Below, piece by piece: positions 32,317 through 41,257 of a stretch of 64,000 bases of DNA (its first letter is position 1; each line of letters begins with the position of its first letter). This DNA is from CATOSP01 sp034422355 (GTDB lineage Bacteria; Chloroflexota; Dehalococcoidia; Lucifugimonadales; UBA3495): the NCBI GenBank assembly GCA_034422355.1, contig DAOUJS010000046.1, forward strand, positions 124,001 to 188,000, in the 5' to 3' direction. Made by a program: the position numbers and the translations under genes. The notes beneath the pieces were generated by a model. It was not told the origin of the DNA. It searched no databases and was given only the letters and a program-made list of their open reading frames with translations.

Positions 32317-33528
32317 GTGCCGGACAATGACTTAACGCCGTTACTCAAAGCAGGCGAATTGGATATCGTTGAGTTCAAGGAGGCTCTGGGCGGCAATTCG
32401 CCTACACGCATACGCGAGGCGATATGCGCCTTCGCGAATGACCTGCCTGACCGTCGCAGCCCCGGTTATGTCTTGGTAGGTGTGCGTGATGACGGTATGG
32501 TTACCGGCCTGCCAATCACGGACGAACTGCTCAGGCAATTGGCGGATATGAAAACCGACGGGAATATTGTGCCGCCCCCGTCGATGACTGTTGATAAGCG
32601 CCTTATATCCGGGAAAGAGGTGGCAGTTGTCACCGTTCAACCTTCGGACTCACCACCGGTTCGTTATGATGGCAGGATACACATCAGGATAGGAACCCGG
32701 AGAGGGTTGGCTACGGCACAAGACGAACGTATCCTCAACGAAAAACGCCGTTACCGGGACATACCTTTCGACATTCACCCGATGGCATCTGCCATGTCGA
32801 GCGACCTGGATCTGTCCCGGTTCACCAATGAGTATCTTCCCCAAGCCTTCGCGCGAGAAGTCTTGGAGGCCAACGACCGCGACGTATTGGAACAACTGGC
32901 CGCGACCAAGATGATTGCTTCTGCCAGCGACCCAACTCCGACCGTGCTTGGTATTCTTGTGCTTGGAAAGAATCCGCAGGACTTCATACCGGGCGCATAT
33001 ATTCAATTCTTGAAACTGGACAGTTCGGAACTCGATGGCGATGCCATAATCGACAGCCAAGAGATTCGTGGTGCGGTCATGGATATAATCCGACGCTTGG
33101 ATGAGAAGCTCGCGTCCCATAATCGCGTGGCAGTCGACATTATATCTGGACCCTTGGAGCGGAGGACTAACCTTTACCCGCTCCAAGCCGTGCAACAAAT
33201 CACGCGCAATGCGGTTATGCACAGGTCTTACGAGTCAACCAACGCTCCAGTGGGTGTTTACTGGTACAATGACCGCATAGAAGTTATCAACCCCGGAGGC
33301 CATTTTGGTGACGTGAACGCAGGTAATTTTGGCAATCCTGGGGTAGTTGATTACCGTAACCCGAACTTGGCCGAAGCCATGAGAGTCCTTGGACTCGTCC
33401 AGCGATTCGGTGTTGGAATACAGACTGCCCGGCGTCTGCTATATGAGGCCGGCCATCCTGAGCCGGTTTTCGACGTTTCCGATACCCATGTTTTTGTCAA
33501 AATAAGGTCGTTTACGAATAAGAGATGA
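32317..33528 (+). CDS. AlbA_2 plus HATPase_4 (RecG-related) putative ATP-binding regulator
   Basis: 403 aa. AlbA_2 domain (about 10-135): ELDIVEFKEALGG, CAFANDLPDRRSPGYVLVGV and IHIRIGTRRGLATAQDE. C-terminal GHKL-like HATPase_4 region (about 270-400): AVQQITRNAVMHRSYES, YNDRIEVINPGG, RNPNLAEAMRVLGLVQRFGV. Such proteins are often mislabelled RecG or transcriptional regulators. GTG start 32317. Four bases before a ParA-like gene; both are AT-richer than the surrounding chromosome, suggesting an acquired two-gene module. Confidence 0.82.
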   Translation: MPDNDLTPLLKAGELDIVEFKEALGGNSPTRIREAICAFANDLPDRRSPGYVLVGVRDDGMVTGLPITDELLRQLADMKTDGNIVPPPSMTVDKRLISGKEVAVVTVQPSDSPPVRYDGRIHIRIGTRRGLATAQDERILNEKRRYRDIPFDIHPMASAMSSDLDLSRFTNEYLPQAFAREVLEANDRDVLEQLAATKMIASASDPTPTVLGILVLGKNPQDFIPGAYIQFLKLDSSELDGDAIIDSQEIRGAVMDIIRRLDEKLASHNRVAVDIISGPLERRTNLYPLQAVQQITRNAVMHRSYESTNAPVGVYWYNDRIEVINPGGHFGDVNAGNFGNPGVVDYRNPNLAEAMRVLGLVQRFGVGIQTARRLLYEAGHPEPVFDVSDTHVFVKIRSFTNKR

Positions 33529-33532
33529 ATTC

Positions 33533-34627
33533 ATGGCAACCCCAGTTGTAACCTTCTTCAACAATAAGAGTGGGGTGGGCAAGACATCTCTTGTCTACCA
33601 CCTCGCGTGGATGCTGTCAAAAATCGGCTATCGCGTGCTTGCTTGCGACCTGGACCCACAAGCAAACCTTTCTGCCGCATTTCTGGATGAATTGAGCCTC
33701 GAGGATATCTATGAGGAAACAATCGGCACATCCCCGCCGGCAAACACCGTTTTCCAATGCGTCAAACCCTTGACGGAAGCTGGTGACGTGTTGTCTCCCA
33801 AGCTTCAGAGAATCACGCCTCAATTGAACCTGATTCTGGGAGACTTGGCATTAGCCGGATTTGAGGATACTCTGTCCGCCGAATGGCCGAACGCTCTTGG
33901 TTCCACCAACTTATACCGACCTTTCAGAATCCTGACCGCATTCTCAACCATTATGCAAAATGGGGCCAATCAAATGGATGCCTCGGTTATTCTGGCAGAC
34001 GTAGGCCCCAATCTAGGTGCCATCAATCGTTCCGCCCTGATTGCTACCGACTATGTGGTTGTTCCTCTAGGAGCCGACCTTTTTTCACTTCAGGGGCTTC
34101 GTAACTTGGGGCCTACACTGCGCATGTGGAAGGAGGATTGGCAAAAAAGGAAAGACAACTGGAGAGAACCTGCATTCTCCCTTCCAGAGGGTGGCATGCA
34201 ACCCATAGGCTACGTGGTGCAGCAACATGGCGTGCGTTTGGATCGTCCGATCCGAGCGTACGATAAGTGGATTAACCGGATGCCAGAGGAATACGCTATC
34301 AATCTGTTGGACTTGGATCAGGAATCTTATCCGTCTAAACCGGAAGAAGACGTGCGTTCGCTTGCCACGATCAAGCACTACCGGAGTCTTGTGCCTATGG
34401 CCAAAGAGGTTCGTAAGCCAGTATTTAGCTTGACTACTGCTGATGGGGCAATCGGTGGACATGCCGCCGCTGTCAGAGGTGCATATGATGATTTTGAAAG
34501 ATTGGCTATCACAATAGCCGAGAAAATCAACATCTCGCCTAATGAAACCATGCAATTGTCATTGCTATCACAGAGTAATAGCGTCCGAGCCTATGAGGGC
34601 GGAGGGAGGGAACCCTCCACCGGGTAG
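33533..34627 (+). CDS. ParA/MinD-like P-loop ATPase
   Basis: 364 aa. Deviant Walker A is NNKSGVGKTSLVYHLAWML (KSGVGKT instead of KGGVGKT), Walker A' DLDPQANLSAAF, Walker B-like ILADVGPNLGAINRSAL and the LGADLFSLQGLRNLG segment follow, the AAA_31/ParA plan. No parB or centromere-like repeats nearby, so chromosome or plasmid partition is unlikely; with the AlbA_2/HATPase partner an accessory or defence role is the better guess. The last 12 codons overlap the 3' end of the opposing deacetylase gene by 37 bases. Confidence 0.85.
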   Translation: MATPVVTFFNNKSGVGKTSLVYHLAWMLSKIGYRVLACDLDPQANLSAAFLDELSLEDIYEETIGTSPPANTVFQCVKPLTEAGDVLSPKLQRITPQLNLILGDLALAGFEDTLSAEWPNALGSTNLYRPFRILTAFSTIMQNGANQMDASVILADVGPNLGAINRSALIATDYVVVPLGADLFSLQGLRNLGPTLRMWKEDWQKRKDNWREPAFSLPEGGMQPIGYVVQQHGVRLDRPIRAYDKWINRMPEEYAINLLDLDQESYPSKPEEDVRSLATIKHYRSLVPMAKEVRKPVFSLTTADGAIGGHAAAVRGAYDDFERLAITIAEKINISPNETMQLSLLSQSNSVRAYEGGGREPSTG

Positions 34628-35505
34628 TGGGTTAGCCACCAGCGGGCTATGTCGATGCGACGGGCGAACCAGACTCTTTTGTGGCCGCGGGCGTATTCCA
34701 GGAACCGGGCAACAGCCCTGGAGCGGGCGGGTCTTCCGGCGATGCGGCAGTGCAGGCCCACGGACATCATCTTGGGGTGGGTCTCGCCCTCTTCATAGAG
34801 GCAATCGAAGGTCTCTTTCAGATATTCGTAGAAGTCGTTGACGCTCACCAGGCCGCCGCGCCAGAATCGGGCGTCATTGGTCTCCATGCTGTAGGGGACT
34901 ACCAGCCACGGCCTGTCCTGCACGGCGACGTAGTAGGGCAGGTCGTCGTTCAGCCCGCCACTGTCGTAGACGAACCCGCCTTCCTCCACCACCAGGTCCC
35001 TGGTATTCACGCTGGGCCCATAGCGGGTGAACCAGCCCAGGGGACGCTGCCCCGTGGTCTCGCGGAGGGAGGCGACGGTGCGGGCAATGGCCTCCCGCTC
35101 GGCATCGCGGTCCATGAGGTGGTATTCCTCCCAGCGGTAGCCGTGGCCGCACACCTCGTGGCCTTGGGCCACAACCTCCCGGGCGACTTCGGGGTTACGC
35201 TCAAAGGCAAGGGCGCAGGAGAAGAAGGTTGAGGGGACATCGTATCTGGCTAGTAGTTCCAGGAGACGCCAGACGCCGACGCGGCTGCCGTACTCGAAGA
35301 AGGACTCGTTGAACAGGTCGCGCTGTCCGGCAGGAACGGGCGAGGGGACTTCCCCGTTGGTCTCGTGGTGGGAGTCGCCGTCGAGGATGGAGTATTCGGC
35401 TCCCTCCTCGTAGTTGACAACCACGGACACGGCTATTCTAGCGTCGTCGGGCCAGCGGACCACGGGTACGTTTTTCCCATAACCCACCACGTCGCGTTGC
35501 ATCAT
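34591..35505 (-). CDS. Polysaccharide deacetylase family protein (PuuE/allantoinase-like)
   Basis: 304 aa, NodB-homology barrel. VVNYEEGAEYSILDGDS, YDVPSTFFSCALAFERNPEV, GHEVCGHGYRWEEYHLMDRD (metal-binding His region) and LGWFTRYGPSVNT (R-x-P-like motif). The branch with EEGAE and SILDGD is typical of PuuE-like allantoinases or related amide hydrolases rather than peptidoglycan deacetylases. ATG 35505 has AAGGAG upstream; a longer start is rejected. Next to an amidase gene on the same strand, hinting at nitrogen-compound breakdown. Confidence 0.87.
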   Translation of the reverse strand: MMQRDVVGYGKNVPVVRWPDDARIAVSVVVNYEEGAEYSILDGDSHHETNGEVPSPVPAGQRDLFNESFFEYGSRVGVWRLLELLARYDVPSTFFSCALAFERNPEVAREVVAQGHEVCGHGYRWEEYHLMDRDAEREAIARTVASLRETTGQRPLGWFTRYGPSVNTRDLVVEEGGFVYDSGGLNDDLPYYVAVQDRPWLVVPYSMETNDARFWRGGLVSVNDFYEYLKETFDCLYEEGETHPKMMSVGLHCRIAGRPARSRAVARFLEYARGHKRVWFARRIDIARWWLTHYPVEGSLPPPS

Positions 35506-35527
35506 TGTTTCGGCTCCTTTCGGATGG

Positions 35528-35585
35528 AGTTTGCCCTCACCCAACCCCTCTCCCAAGGGTAGAGGGGCATTGCCGGGAATCCTTC
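35528..35585. repeat. Dispersed G/C-rich intergenic repeat
   Basis: GCCCTCACCCAACCCCTCTC followed by CCAAGGGTAGAGGGGCATTG. Its first half matches 14068-14087. It lies between the deacetylase start and the amidase stop. Confidence 0.45.
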
Positions 35586-35592
35586 CAGGCAG

Positions 35593-37020
35593 CTAGGAGA
35601 CTGGCGGGCGGAGGTGTGCCCAAGGACGGGCTTGCTCGAAGGCGGCTGAGGCTTGCAGGACTTTGGCCTCGGAGCCGTGGGGACCAATGATGTGCAGGCC
35701 GATGGGCATTCCATCCGAGGAGAAGCCGCAGGGGACGCTGGAGGCGGTCTGGCCCGTCATGTTGATGGGGAATGTGAATGGAAGGAAGCCCCAGAAGGGG
35801 TCCACCTCCTTGCCGCTGATGACGGACGGGCGCTGGTTTATGGGGAAGGCCGGCACGGCCATTGTGGGCGTGACCAGCAGGTCATAATCGTCGAAGAAGG
35901 TCTCCATCTGGCGGCGCAACTGGTCCACGCGAAGCAGGGCGCGGGAAAGGTCCGGGCCGGTGATGGTCGCGCCGTGGCGGAAGGTGTTCTGTCCGTACTC
36001 TGTGAAGTCGTCCCACCGCTCGTCCATCAGGTGGCCGTAGGATGTGTAGGAGGCGGTGGAGAATACGTCCCAGAATGCCTGGAATGGGTCCTCGATGGTC
36101 AGGCCGGGCTCCTCGACGGTCGCGCCCAGCTCCGCGAAGACCTGGACCGCACCCTGGGTTACGCTGACGACTTCCGGGTCCACGCCGGCATAGCCCAGGT
36201 CTGCGCTCCAGGCGATGCGCATTCCGGATACTCCTGAGCCGAGTCCAGCGGAGAAGTCCGGAGGCACGCTGCGTATGGAGGTGACGTCGCGTAGGTCGGA
36301 ACCGGCAAGGACCTGGAGCAGCAGGGCGGTGTCGGCCACGGTGCGGGACATGGGACCAGACTGGGAGAAGTGATTGGCCGCGGGGAGGCCGTAGCCGCCG
36401 TAGCGGGGCACCCGTCCCTGGGAGGGCTTGATGCCGAATACTCCGCTGAAGCTGGCCGGGATGCGGATGGAGCCGCCGCCGTCGCTGCCGGTGGCCAGAG
36501 TGCACAACCCCGATGCGAGGGCGGCAGCCGCGCCGCCGCTGGAACCGCCGGGGGTTCGCTCGGTGTTCCAGGGGTTGCGGCAGGCGTCGCCGAGCTTGTT
36601 CTCAGTGGTGCCGGAAAGGCCAAACTCCGGGGTGTTGGTCTTGCCGAGGATGATGGCCCCGGCTGCTTTCACCCGCTCGACAACCACAGAGTCGATGTCC
36701 GGGGTGCGACCACGGAATACGGCAGAGCCTACGGTGGTTGGGATGCCCTTGGTCATTTCCAGGTCTTTGACGGAGATAGGGATGCCGTGAAGCGGGCCGA
36801 CGCTCTCGCCCCTGTCAACGGCTTCCTGGGCAGACCGGGCTTCGGCCATCGCCTGTTCCTGGCAGAGGGCCAGGTATGCGTTAAGACTGGGGTTGTGCTC
36901 TTCGATGCGGCGGTAGAACAGTTCCACCAGTTCGGGGATGGACACTTCCTTGTTGTCTATGAGATGCCTCATTTCGGTTGCCGGGGTGAACGCAATGTCG
37001 GTTTCCACTTCAGTCTCCAT
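35593..37020 (-). CDS. Amidase signature family hydrolase
   Basis: 475 aa. The Ser-cisSer-Lys triad is complete: Lys85 in GIPISVKDLEM, Ser160 in TPGGSSGGAAAALASG and Ser184 in GSDGGGSIRIPAS. GKTNTPEFGLSGTTEN precedes the signature. Hydrolyses a C-N amide bond; no Gat partner genes or C-terminal GatA features are visible, so a catabolic amidase is preferred over GatA. ATG 37020. Same strand as the upstream deacetylase. Confidence 0.9.
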   Translation of the reverse strand: METEVETDIAFTPATEMRHLIDNKEVSIPELVELFYRRIEEHNPSLNAYLALCQEQAMAEARSAQEAVDRGESVGPLHGIPISVKDLEMTKGIPTTVGSAVFRGRTPDIDSVVVERVKAAGAIILGKTNTPEFGLSGTTENKLGDACRNPWNTERTPGGSSGGAAAALASGLCTLATGSDGGGSIRIPASFSGVFGIKPSQGRVPRYGGYGLPAANHFSQSGPMSRTVADTALLLQVLAGSDLRDVTSIRSVPPDFSAGLGSGVSGMRIAWSADLGYAGVDPEVVSVTQGAVQVFAELGATVEEPGLTIEDPFQAFWDVFSTASYTSYGHLMDERWDDFTEYGQNTFRHGATITGPDLSRALLRVDQLRRQMETFFDDYDLLVTPTMAVPAFPINQRPSVISGKEVDPFWGFLPFTFPINMTGQTASSVPCGFSSDGMPIGLHIIGPHGSEAKVLQASAAFEQARPWAHLRPPVS

Positions 37021-37108
37021 TTGACGGTAGGCGTGAGCCTGACTAGAATCCCGGTTATTATATCAGCCAAGTTGAAGGTGGCCCCTACGCCAGGACTGGA
37101 GGAGAGAA

Positions 37109-38122
37109 TTGGCCTTGGTGGGAATCGTCGCCAACCCTGCGGCGAGCAAGGATATCCGCCGCCTGGTGGCCCAGGGACGGGTGGTGCCAGATTGGGAGAA
37201 GGTGAACATAGTCAAGCGGGCGCTGCTTGGACTGGAGGCGGTGGGCATTGACCGGGTGGTGGCCATGCCGGACAGTTCGCAGTTGGCGATGCGGGCCAGG
37301 GACGACCGGTCCCTTTCGCTGAATCTAGACCTGCTGGAGATGCCGGCGTTTTATTCGGAAGGGGACACGGTTCGCGCCGCCTCGCTGATGGAACAGGCTG
37401 GCGTGGGGTGCGTGATCACCTTGGGAGGCGATGGGACAAACCGGGCTGTGGCTGCGGGCAGCAAGTCGATTCCGATGGTCGCCATATCGACGGGCACCAA
37501 CAATGTTTTTCCCGCGATGATCGAGGGGACGCTGGCGGGGTTGGCGGCGGGGTTGGTGGCCAGAGGCGATCTGCCGGTGGAGGATGTGTCGCAGAGGAGC
37601 AAGACGGTCCGGGTATACGTGGATGGGGAGTACCGGGACATGGCGTTGGTGGACGTGGCCCTGTCGCGGGAGCGGTTCGTGGCGACGAGGGCTATCTGGG
37701 ACATGAACACAATTTTCGAGGTGTTCCTGACCCGGGCTGAGCCGGGTTCGATTGGGTTGTCGTCAGTTGGAGCGAGGCTGATGCCATTGTCACTGGCCGA
37801 TGAGGGCGGGTTGTATTACCGCATCGGCACGGGAAACGACACATCCGACGGGAATGCGGCCTCAGTGCTTGCGCCCATTGCTCCGGGGATCATTTCCCGT
37901 GTCCCCATCGCGTACTGGCGCGCGGTTGGGACAGGAGAGCGGGTGTCCATAGAGTCGCGCAACTGCACGGTGGCCCTGGATGGGGAACGCGCGTTCAGTG
38001 TGAACGCAGGGCAGTCGATTGATATTGAAGTACGGCGCGACGGGCCGCCGGTGGTGCAGGTGGATGTGGCCCTGGAACTGGCGGCGCGGCGGGGGATTTT
38101 CAACCTCGCGCCTGATGGTTAA
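37109..38122 (+). CDS. ATP-NAD kinase-like protein (AcoX family)
   Basis: 337 aa. MALVGIVANPAASKDIRRLV at the N-terminus and the GGDGTNRAVA motif (about residues 111-120) place it in the NAD kinase/diacylglycerol kinase superfamily; IPMVAISTGTNNVFPAMIEG is the AcoX-type second motif. AcoX proteins are linked to acetoin dehydrogenase clusters but their reaction is unknown; no aco genes are here. TTG start at 37109 with GGAGGAG upstream. Divergent from the amidase gene. Confidence 0.8.
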   Translation: MALVGIVANPAASKDIRRLVAQGRVVPDWEKVNIVKRALLGLEAVGIDRVVAMPDSSQLAMRARDDRSLSLNLDLLEMPAFYSEGDTVRAASLMEQAGVGCVITLGGDGTNRAVAAGSKSIPMVAISTGTNNVFPAMIEGTLAGLAAGLVARGDLPVEDVSQRSKTVRVYVDGEYRDMALVDVALSRERFVATRAIWDMNTIFEVFLTRAEPGSIGLSSVGARLMPLSLADEGGLYYRIGTGNDTSDGNAASVLAPIAPGIISRVPIAYWRAVGTGERVSIESRNCTVALDGERAFSVNAGQSIDIEVRRDGPPVVQVDVALELAARRGIFNLAPDG

Positions 38123-38224
38123 ACGAGCGTGCGGCACAGGGGTAGAGGTCCGCTTCCTGCCTGACAACCTCATCTGACAACCCCATCCGGCGATCCAACC
38201 TTACTGGCCCTCCAGGAGAGATGC

Positions 38225-38965
38225 TTGCTTTCTGGGGTAGAACTCGCAGTGGCGCTGGGGATCGTGTTTGTTGGTGCCACGGTTATGGGCACGCTTGGGT
38301 TCGGGTGCGGGCTGGTGGTTGCGCCGGTGATGCTGCTGTTCGTGGAGCCTCAGCAAGGGGTAGTGATCGTGAACGGGCTGATCGCGGTGCTGGTGGGGGT
38401 GGTTGTGGTGCGGACCCGTCAGCACCTGCGCATGGGGCTGGCGGGTCCGATGTCGCTGGCAGGGCTTGCGGCGGTGCCTCTCGGGGCGTTCTTCCTGTCC
38501 AACGTTGCGGCGGATGCGCTGCGGATCGTGATCGGGCTGGTGATACTGACCCTCGGGGTCTTGAGCCTGTTCGACATCCAGTTGCCTATGGTGCGGCGGA
38601 GGTTCTCCGGGCCGGTGATAGGGTTCCTAACGTCCTTGTCGATTACCACGATCAGCATCGGGGGGCCGCTGGTGGCCATTTACGCGGTGGCCCAGGAGTG
38701 GCCAGCCCAGACGGTGCGGACGACGCTGGCGTTCTACTTCCTGGTGTGTTACCTGATGGGGTTCGTGTTCTATGCGTGGTCGGGGCTGGTGGACGTTGAG
38801 ACGGTGATCAACATCGGGATGCTGGTCCCGGCGCTGGCTGTGGGCCTGGGCGCGGCAAGCCTGCTGGTGCGGCGAATAGACCAACGCATGTTCCGCTACG
38901 CTGTGGTTGCGCTGGTCATTGCCGGGAGCCTGTCGCTGCTGGGCCGGGAGTTTATCGGGGTGTAA
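38225..38965 (+). CDS. TauE/SafE family membrane transporter
   Basis: 246 aa with about seven or eight hydrophobic segments, including LGIVFVGATVMGTLGFGCGL and PVIGFLTSLSITTISIGGPL. The two halves with the small-residue-rich helix containing T-S-L-S-x-x-x-x-S-I-G-G-P are typical of the family, which exports sulfite, sulfoacetate or similar anions. TTG start 38225 preceded by AGGAGAG. Convergent with trxB. Confidence 0.85.
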   Translation: MLSGVELAVALGIVFVGATVMGTLGFGCGLVVAPVMLLFVEPQQGVVIVNGLIAVLVGVVVVRTRQHLRMGLAGPMSLAGLAAVPLGAFFLSNVAADALRIVIGLVILTLGVLSLFDIQLPMVRRRFSGPVIGFLTSLSITTISIGGPLVAIYAVAQEWPAQTVRTTLAFYFLVCYLMGFVFYAWSGLVDVETVINIGMLVPALAVGLGAASLLVRRIDQRMFRYAVVALVIAGSLSLLGREFIGV

Positions 38966-38972
38966 GTTGAGC

Positions 38973-39893
38973 CTAGCCGTTGAGGTCGTGGTAGGCGGCA
39001 AGGGCGGCGGTGATGCCATCGCCGACTGCCGCGCCCAACTGGCGGGTGGAATCGGCACGGGCGTCGCCGCAGGCGTAGACGCCAGGCGCCTTGGTGCGCA
39101 TGTGGATGTCGGTGTAAACATGGCCGAGGGAGTCCATGTCGATCAGGCCCTTCAGGTAGTCGGTCTGAGGATGGAATCCCACATAGATGAATGCGGCGGC
39201 TGTGGGATAGTCGTAGATTTCTTCGCTTTTCAGGTCCTTGACACGGGCAGCCTCCAACGCCTCGTTGCCGACGAATTCTTCTACGACGTGGCTCCAGAGG
39301 AACTTGACGTTCTCCTTGGCGAAGGCGCGTTCCTGGAGCACCCTGGTGGCGCGCAACTCGTCGCGGCGGTGGACCACGGTCACGGAGTTCACAATGCCGC
39401 TGAGGTAGAGGCCCTCGTCGATGGCGGAGTCTCCGCCGCCGACGACCACCACATCCTGGCCGCGGAAGAAGTTGCCGTCGCAGACGGCGCAGTAGGAGAC
39501 GCCCCGGCCGGCGAATTCGTCCTCGCCGGGAGCGCCCAGCTTGTTGTGTGCGCCGCCGGTGGCGATAATGATGGAGCGGGTGGTGAACTCCCGGTCATCC
39601 GCCCGGACCACTTTTACCGGCTGGTCAATGGCGTCCAGGCCCTCAACCTCAGCGTACTCGATCTGTGCGCCAAAGCGGGTGGTCTGGGCCTCCATGTCTA
39701 CGGCGAGCTCCGGTCCCTTGACTCCCGTAGGGAAGCCGGGGTAGTTCTCTATTTCGTCGGTGATGAGCAACTGTCCGCCGGGCCCGAGGCTCTCCAGGAT
39801 GAGGGTCTTGAGCATGGCCCTGGTTGTATAGAGGCCAGCCGACAAGCCGGCAGCCCCTGCGCCGAGGATGATCGTGTCGAATTCGGCGTCCAT
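38973..39893 (-). CDS. trxB: Thioredoxin reductase
   Basis: 306-aa FAD/NADPH enzyme reducing thioredoxin. FAD motif ILGAGAAGLSAGLYTTRAML, redox pair CAVC (in SYCAVCDGNFF), NADPH motif VVVVGGGDSAIDEGLYL, and FAD-binding ACGDARADSTRQLGAAVGDG. Full length. Thioredoxin and its reductase are the known electron donors to glycine/sarcosine/betaine reductase, whose grdA and grdC genes are about 21-25 kb away; that link is inference. Confidence 0.93.
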   Translation of the reverse strand: MDAEFDTIILGAGAAGLSAGLYTTRAMLKTLILESLGPGGQLLITDEIENYPGFPTGVKGPELAVDMEAQTTRFGAQIEYAEVEGLDAIDQPVKVVRADDREFTTRSIIIATGGAHNKLGAPGEDEFAGRGVSYCAVCDGNFFRGQDVVVVGGGDSAIDEGLYLSGIVNSVTVVHRRDELRATRVLQERAFAKENVKFLWSHVVEEFVGNEALEAARVKDLKSEEIYDYPTAAAFIYVGFHPQTDYLKGLIDMDSLGHVYTDIHMRTKAPGVYACGDARADSTRQLGAAVGDGITAALAAYHDLNG

Positions 39894-39956
39894 ATATTAA
39901 GGAATCCCCCTATCTGTTCCCCCGGCCCTCTGTGACAGAGGGTGCGGTGGGGATTT

Positions 39957-40907
39957 CTATCTTCCTGCCCGGACCGCGTCCCGGAAGTATTCTACTGTCT
40001 GGCGCAACCCATCGTCCAGACTGGTGGCGGGAGTCCAGCCCAATTCCTGGGCCGCCTTGGAGGCGTCGAGGCTGATTTCGTAGACATCTCCGGGGCGCGT
40101 TGGGCCGCGTTCCGCGTCCCAGCGGTAGCCGATGATCTCCTTGAGGGACTCGAAGATGCGGTTGATGCTGGTCATCTGGCCGGTGCCAATGTTGTAGGAA
40201 CGCCCTGTACCCCGGTCTATAGCGCAGAGGTTGGCTTCTACCACGTCGTCGACGTACACGAAGTCGCGGGACTGGTTTCCGTCGCCGAAGATGGTGGGCG
40301 GATTCCCTTCCAGCATGGTCTGGGTGAATATGGCCACAACCCCAGCCTCGCCGCCGGGGTCCTGGCCGGGGCCGTATACGTTGGCGCAGCGGAGAACGGT
40401 GTAGTCCACCTGGTACAGCCTGTGGTACAGCTCAAGGTACATTTCGGCGGCGTACTTGGACGCTCCGTAAGGGGAGATGGGGGCGACGGGGTGGTCCTCA
40501 CGGCAAGGATTGTACTGGGGATCGCCGTAGAGCGCCCCGCCTGTTGAGGAGTAGATAAGCTTGTCGATACCGTAGATGCGTGCAGCTTCGAGCAGCCGCA
40601 GGGTGCCAATGACGTTAACGTTGGAGTCGTGTATGGAGTCACGGATGGAGTGGGCAACGCTGGACTGGGCCGCCAGGTGGAACACCAGGTCGGGCTGCTC
40701 TTTGTGGACGAACTCAATGACGGCGCGGTCGGTGATGTCGCCGTGATGGAAGACGGCCGCATGGTCGATGTTCCGCAGCTTGCCGGAACTGAGGTTGTCA
40801 ACCACGATCACCCGGTAGCCAAGCGATAGCAAGCGTTTGACCAAATGAGAGCCTATGAAACCGGCCCCGCCAGTGACCAGAGCAGTCTTGCCCTCTCCCT
40901 GTGACAC
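39957..40907 (-). CDS. NAD-dependent nucleotide-sugar epimerase/dehydratase (GalE-like SDR)
   Basis: 316-aa extended SDR. Rossmann motif VTGGAGFIGSHLVKRLL, VFHLAAQSSVAHS, the catalytic YGASKYAAE (Tyr-xxx-Lys) and SPYG before it, with YSSTGGALYGDP carrying the Ser/Thr. Likely a UDP-glucose 4-epimerase-like or GDP-sugar enzyme for surface polysaccharide. I chose GTG 40907 (GGAGGG nine bases upstream) because upstream in-frame ATGs add non-homologous residues. Confidence 0.88.
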   Translation of the reverse strand: MSQGEGKTALVTGGAGFIGSHLVKRLLSLGYRVIVVDNLSSGKLRNIDHAAVFHHGDITDRAVIEFVHKEQPDLVFHLAAQSSVAHSIRDSIHDSNVNVIGTLRLLEAARIYGIDKLIYSSTGGALYGDPQYNPCREDHPVAPISPYGASKYAAEMYLELYHRLYQVDYTVLRCANVYGPGQDPGGEAGVVAIFTQTMLEGNPPTIFGDGNQSRDFVYVDDVVEANLCAIDRGTGRSYNIGTGQMTSINRIFESLKEIIGYRWDAERGPTRPGDVYEISLDASKAAQELGWTPATSLDDGLRQTVEYFRDAVRAGR

Positions 40908-40972
40908 TCCTCTTGCCCTCCACATCCGCTGTTTATGCCTTTGCATGGGCGCAGCTACGCGGAACGATTGAC

Positions 40973-41001
40973 ATAATAGCCCGATGAAGTGGTCTGCACA
41001 A
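40973..41001 (-). promoter_or_regulatory. Candidate sigma-70 promoter for the epimerase gene
   Basis: On the minus strand: -35 TTGTGC (40996-41001), 17-bp spacer, -10 TATTAT (40973-40978), giving a leader of about 60 nt to the GTG at 40907. It lies in the 350-bp gap 40908-41257, which holds no gene I can support. Confidence 0.4.
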
Positions 41002-41257
41002 TGGGTATGTTCTGTCCAACGGGGCGTTTTCAGCTTCACGCTTCTGAAACGCCTGGCGCGGATGGTTTCCGCACTGGACCGGGAAGCGGGCGTCTTGTCC
41101 GCGCTCCAAGCCAATCCCCCGCGCTGAAGGGGGAGAGAAGCCAGGCGGTCTGGTTTCGGGACGGCTTCCTAGTTATGATAGAGTTGCAATTGATTGCACA
41201 GGCCAGGTTTGGCCATTCCCCCGGTCGAGCCGGGGGCAAGTTCTAAGGAGAGGGAAA

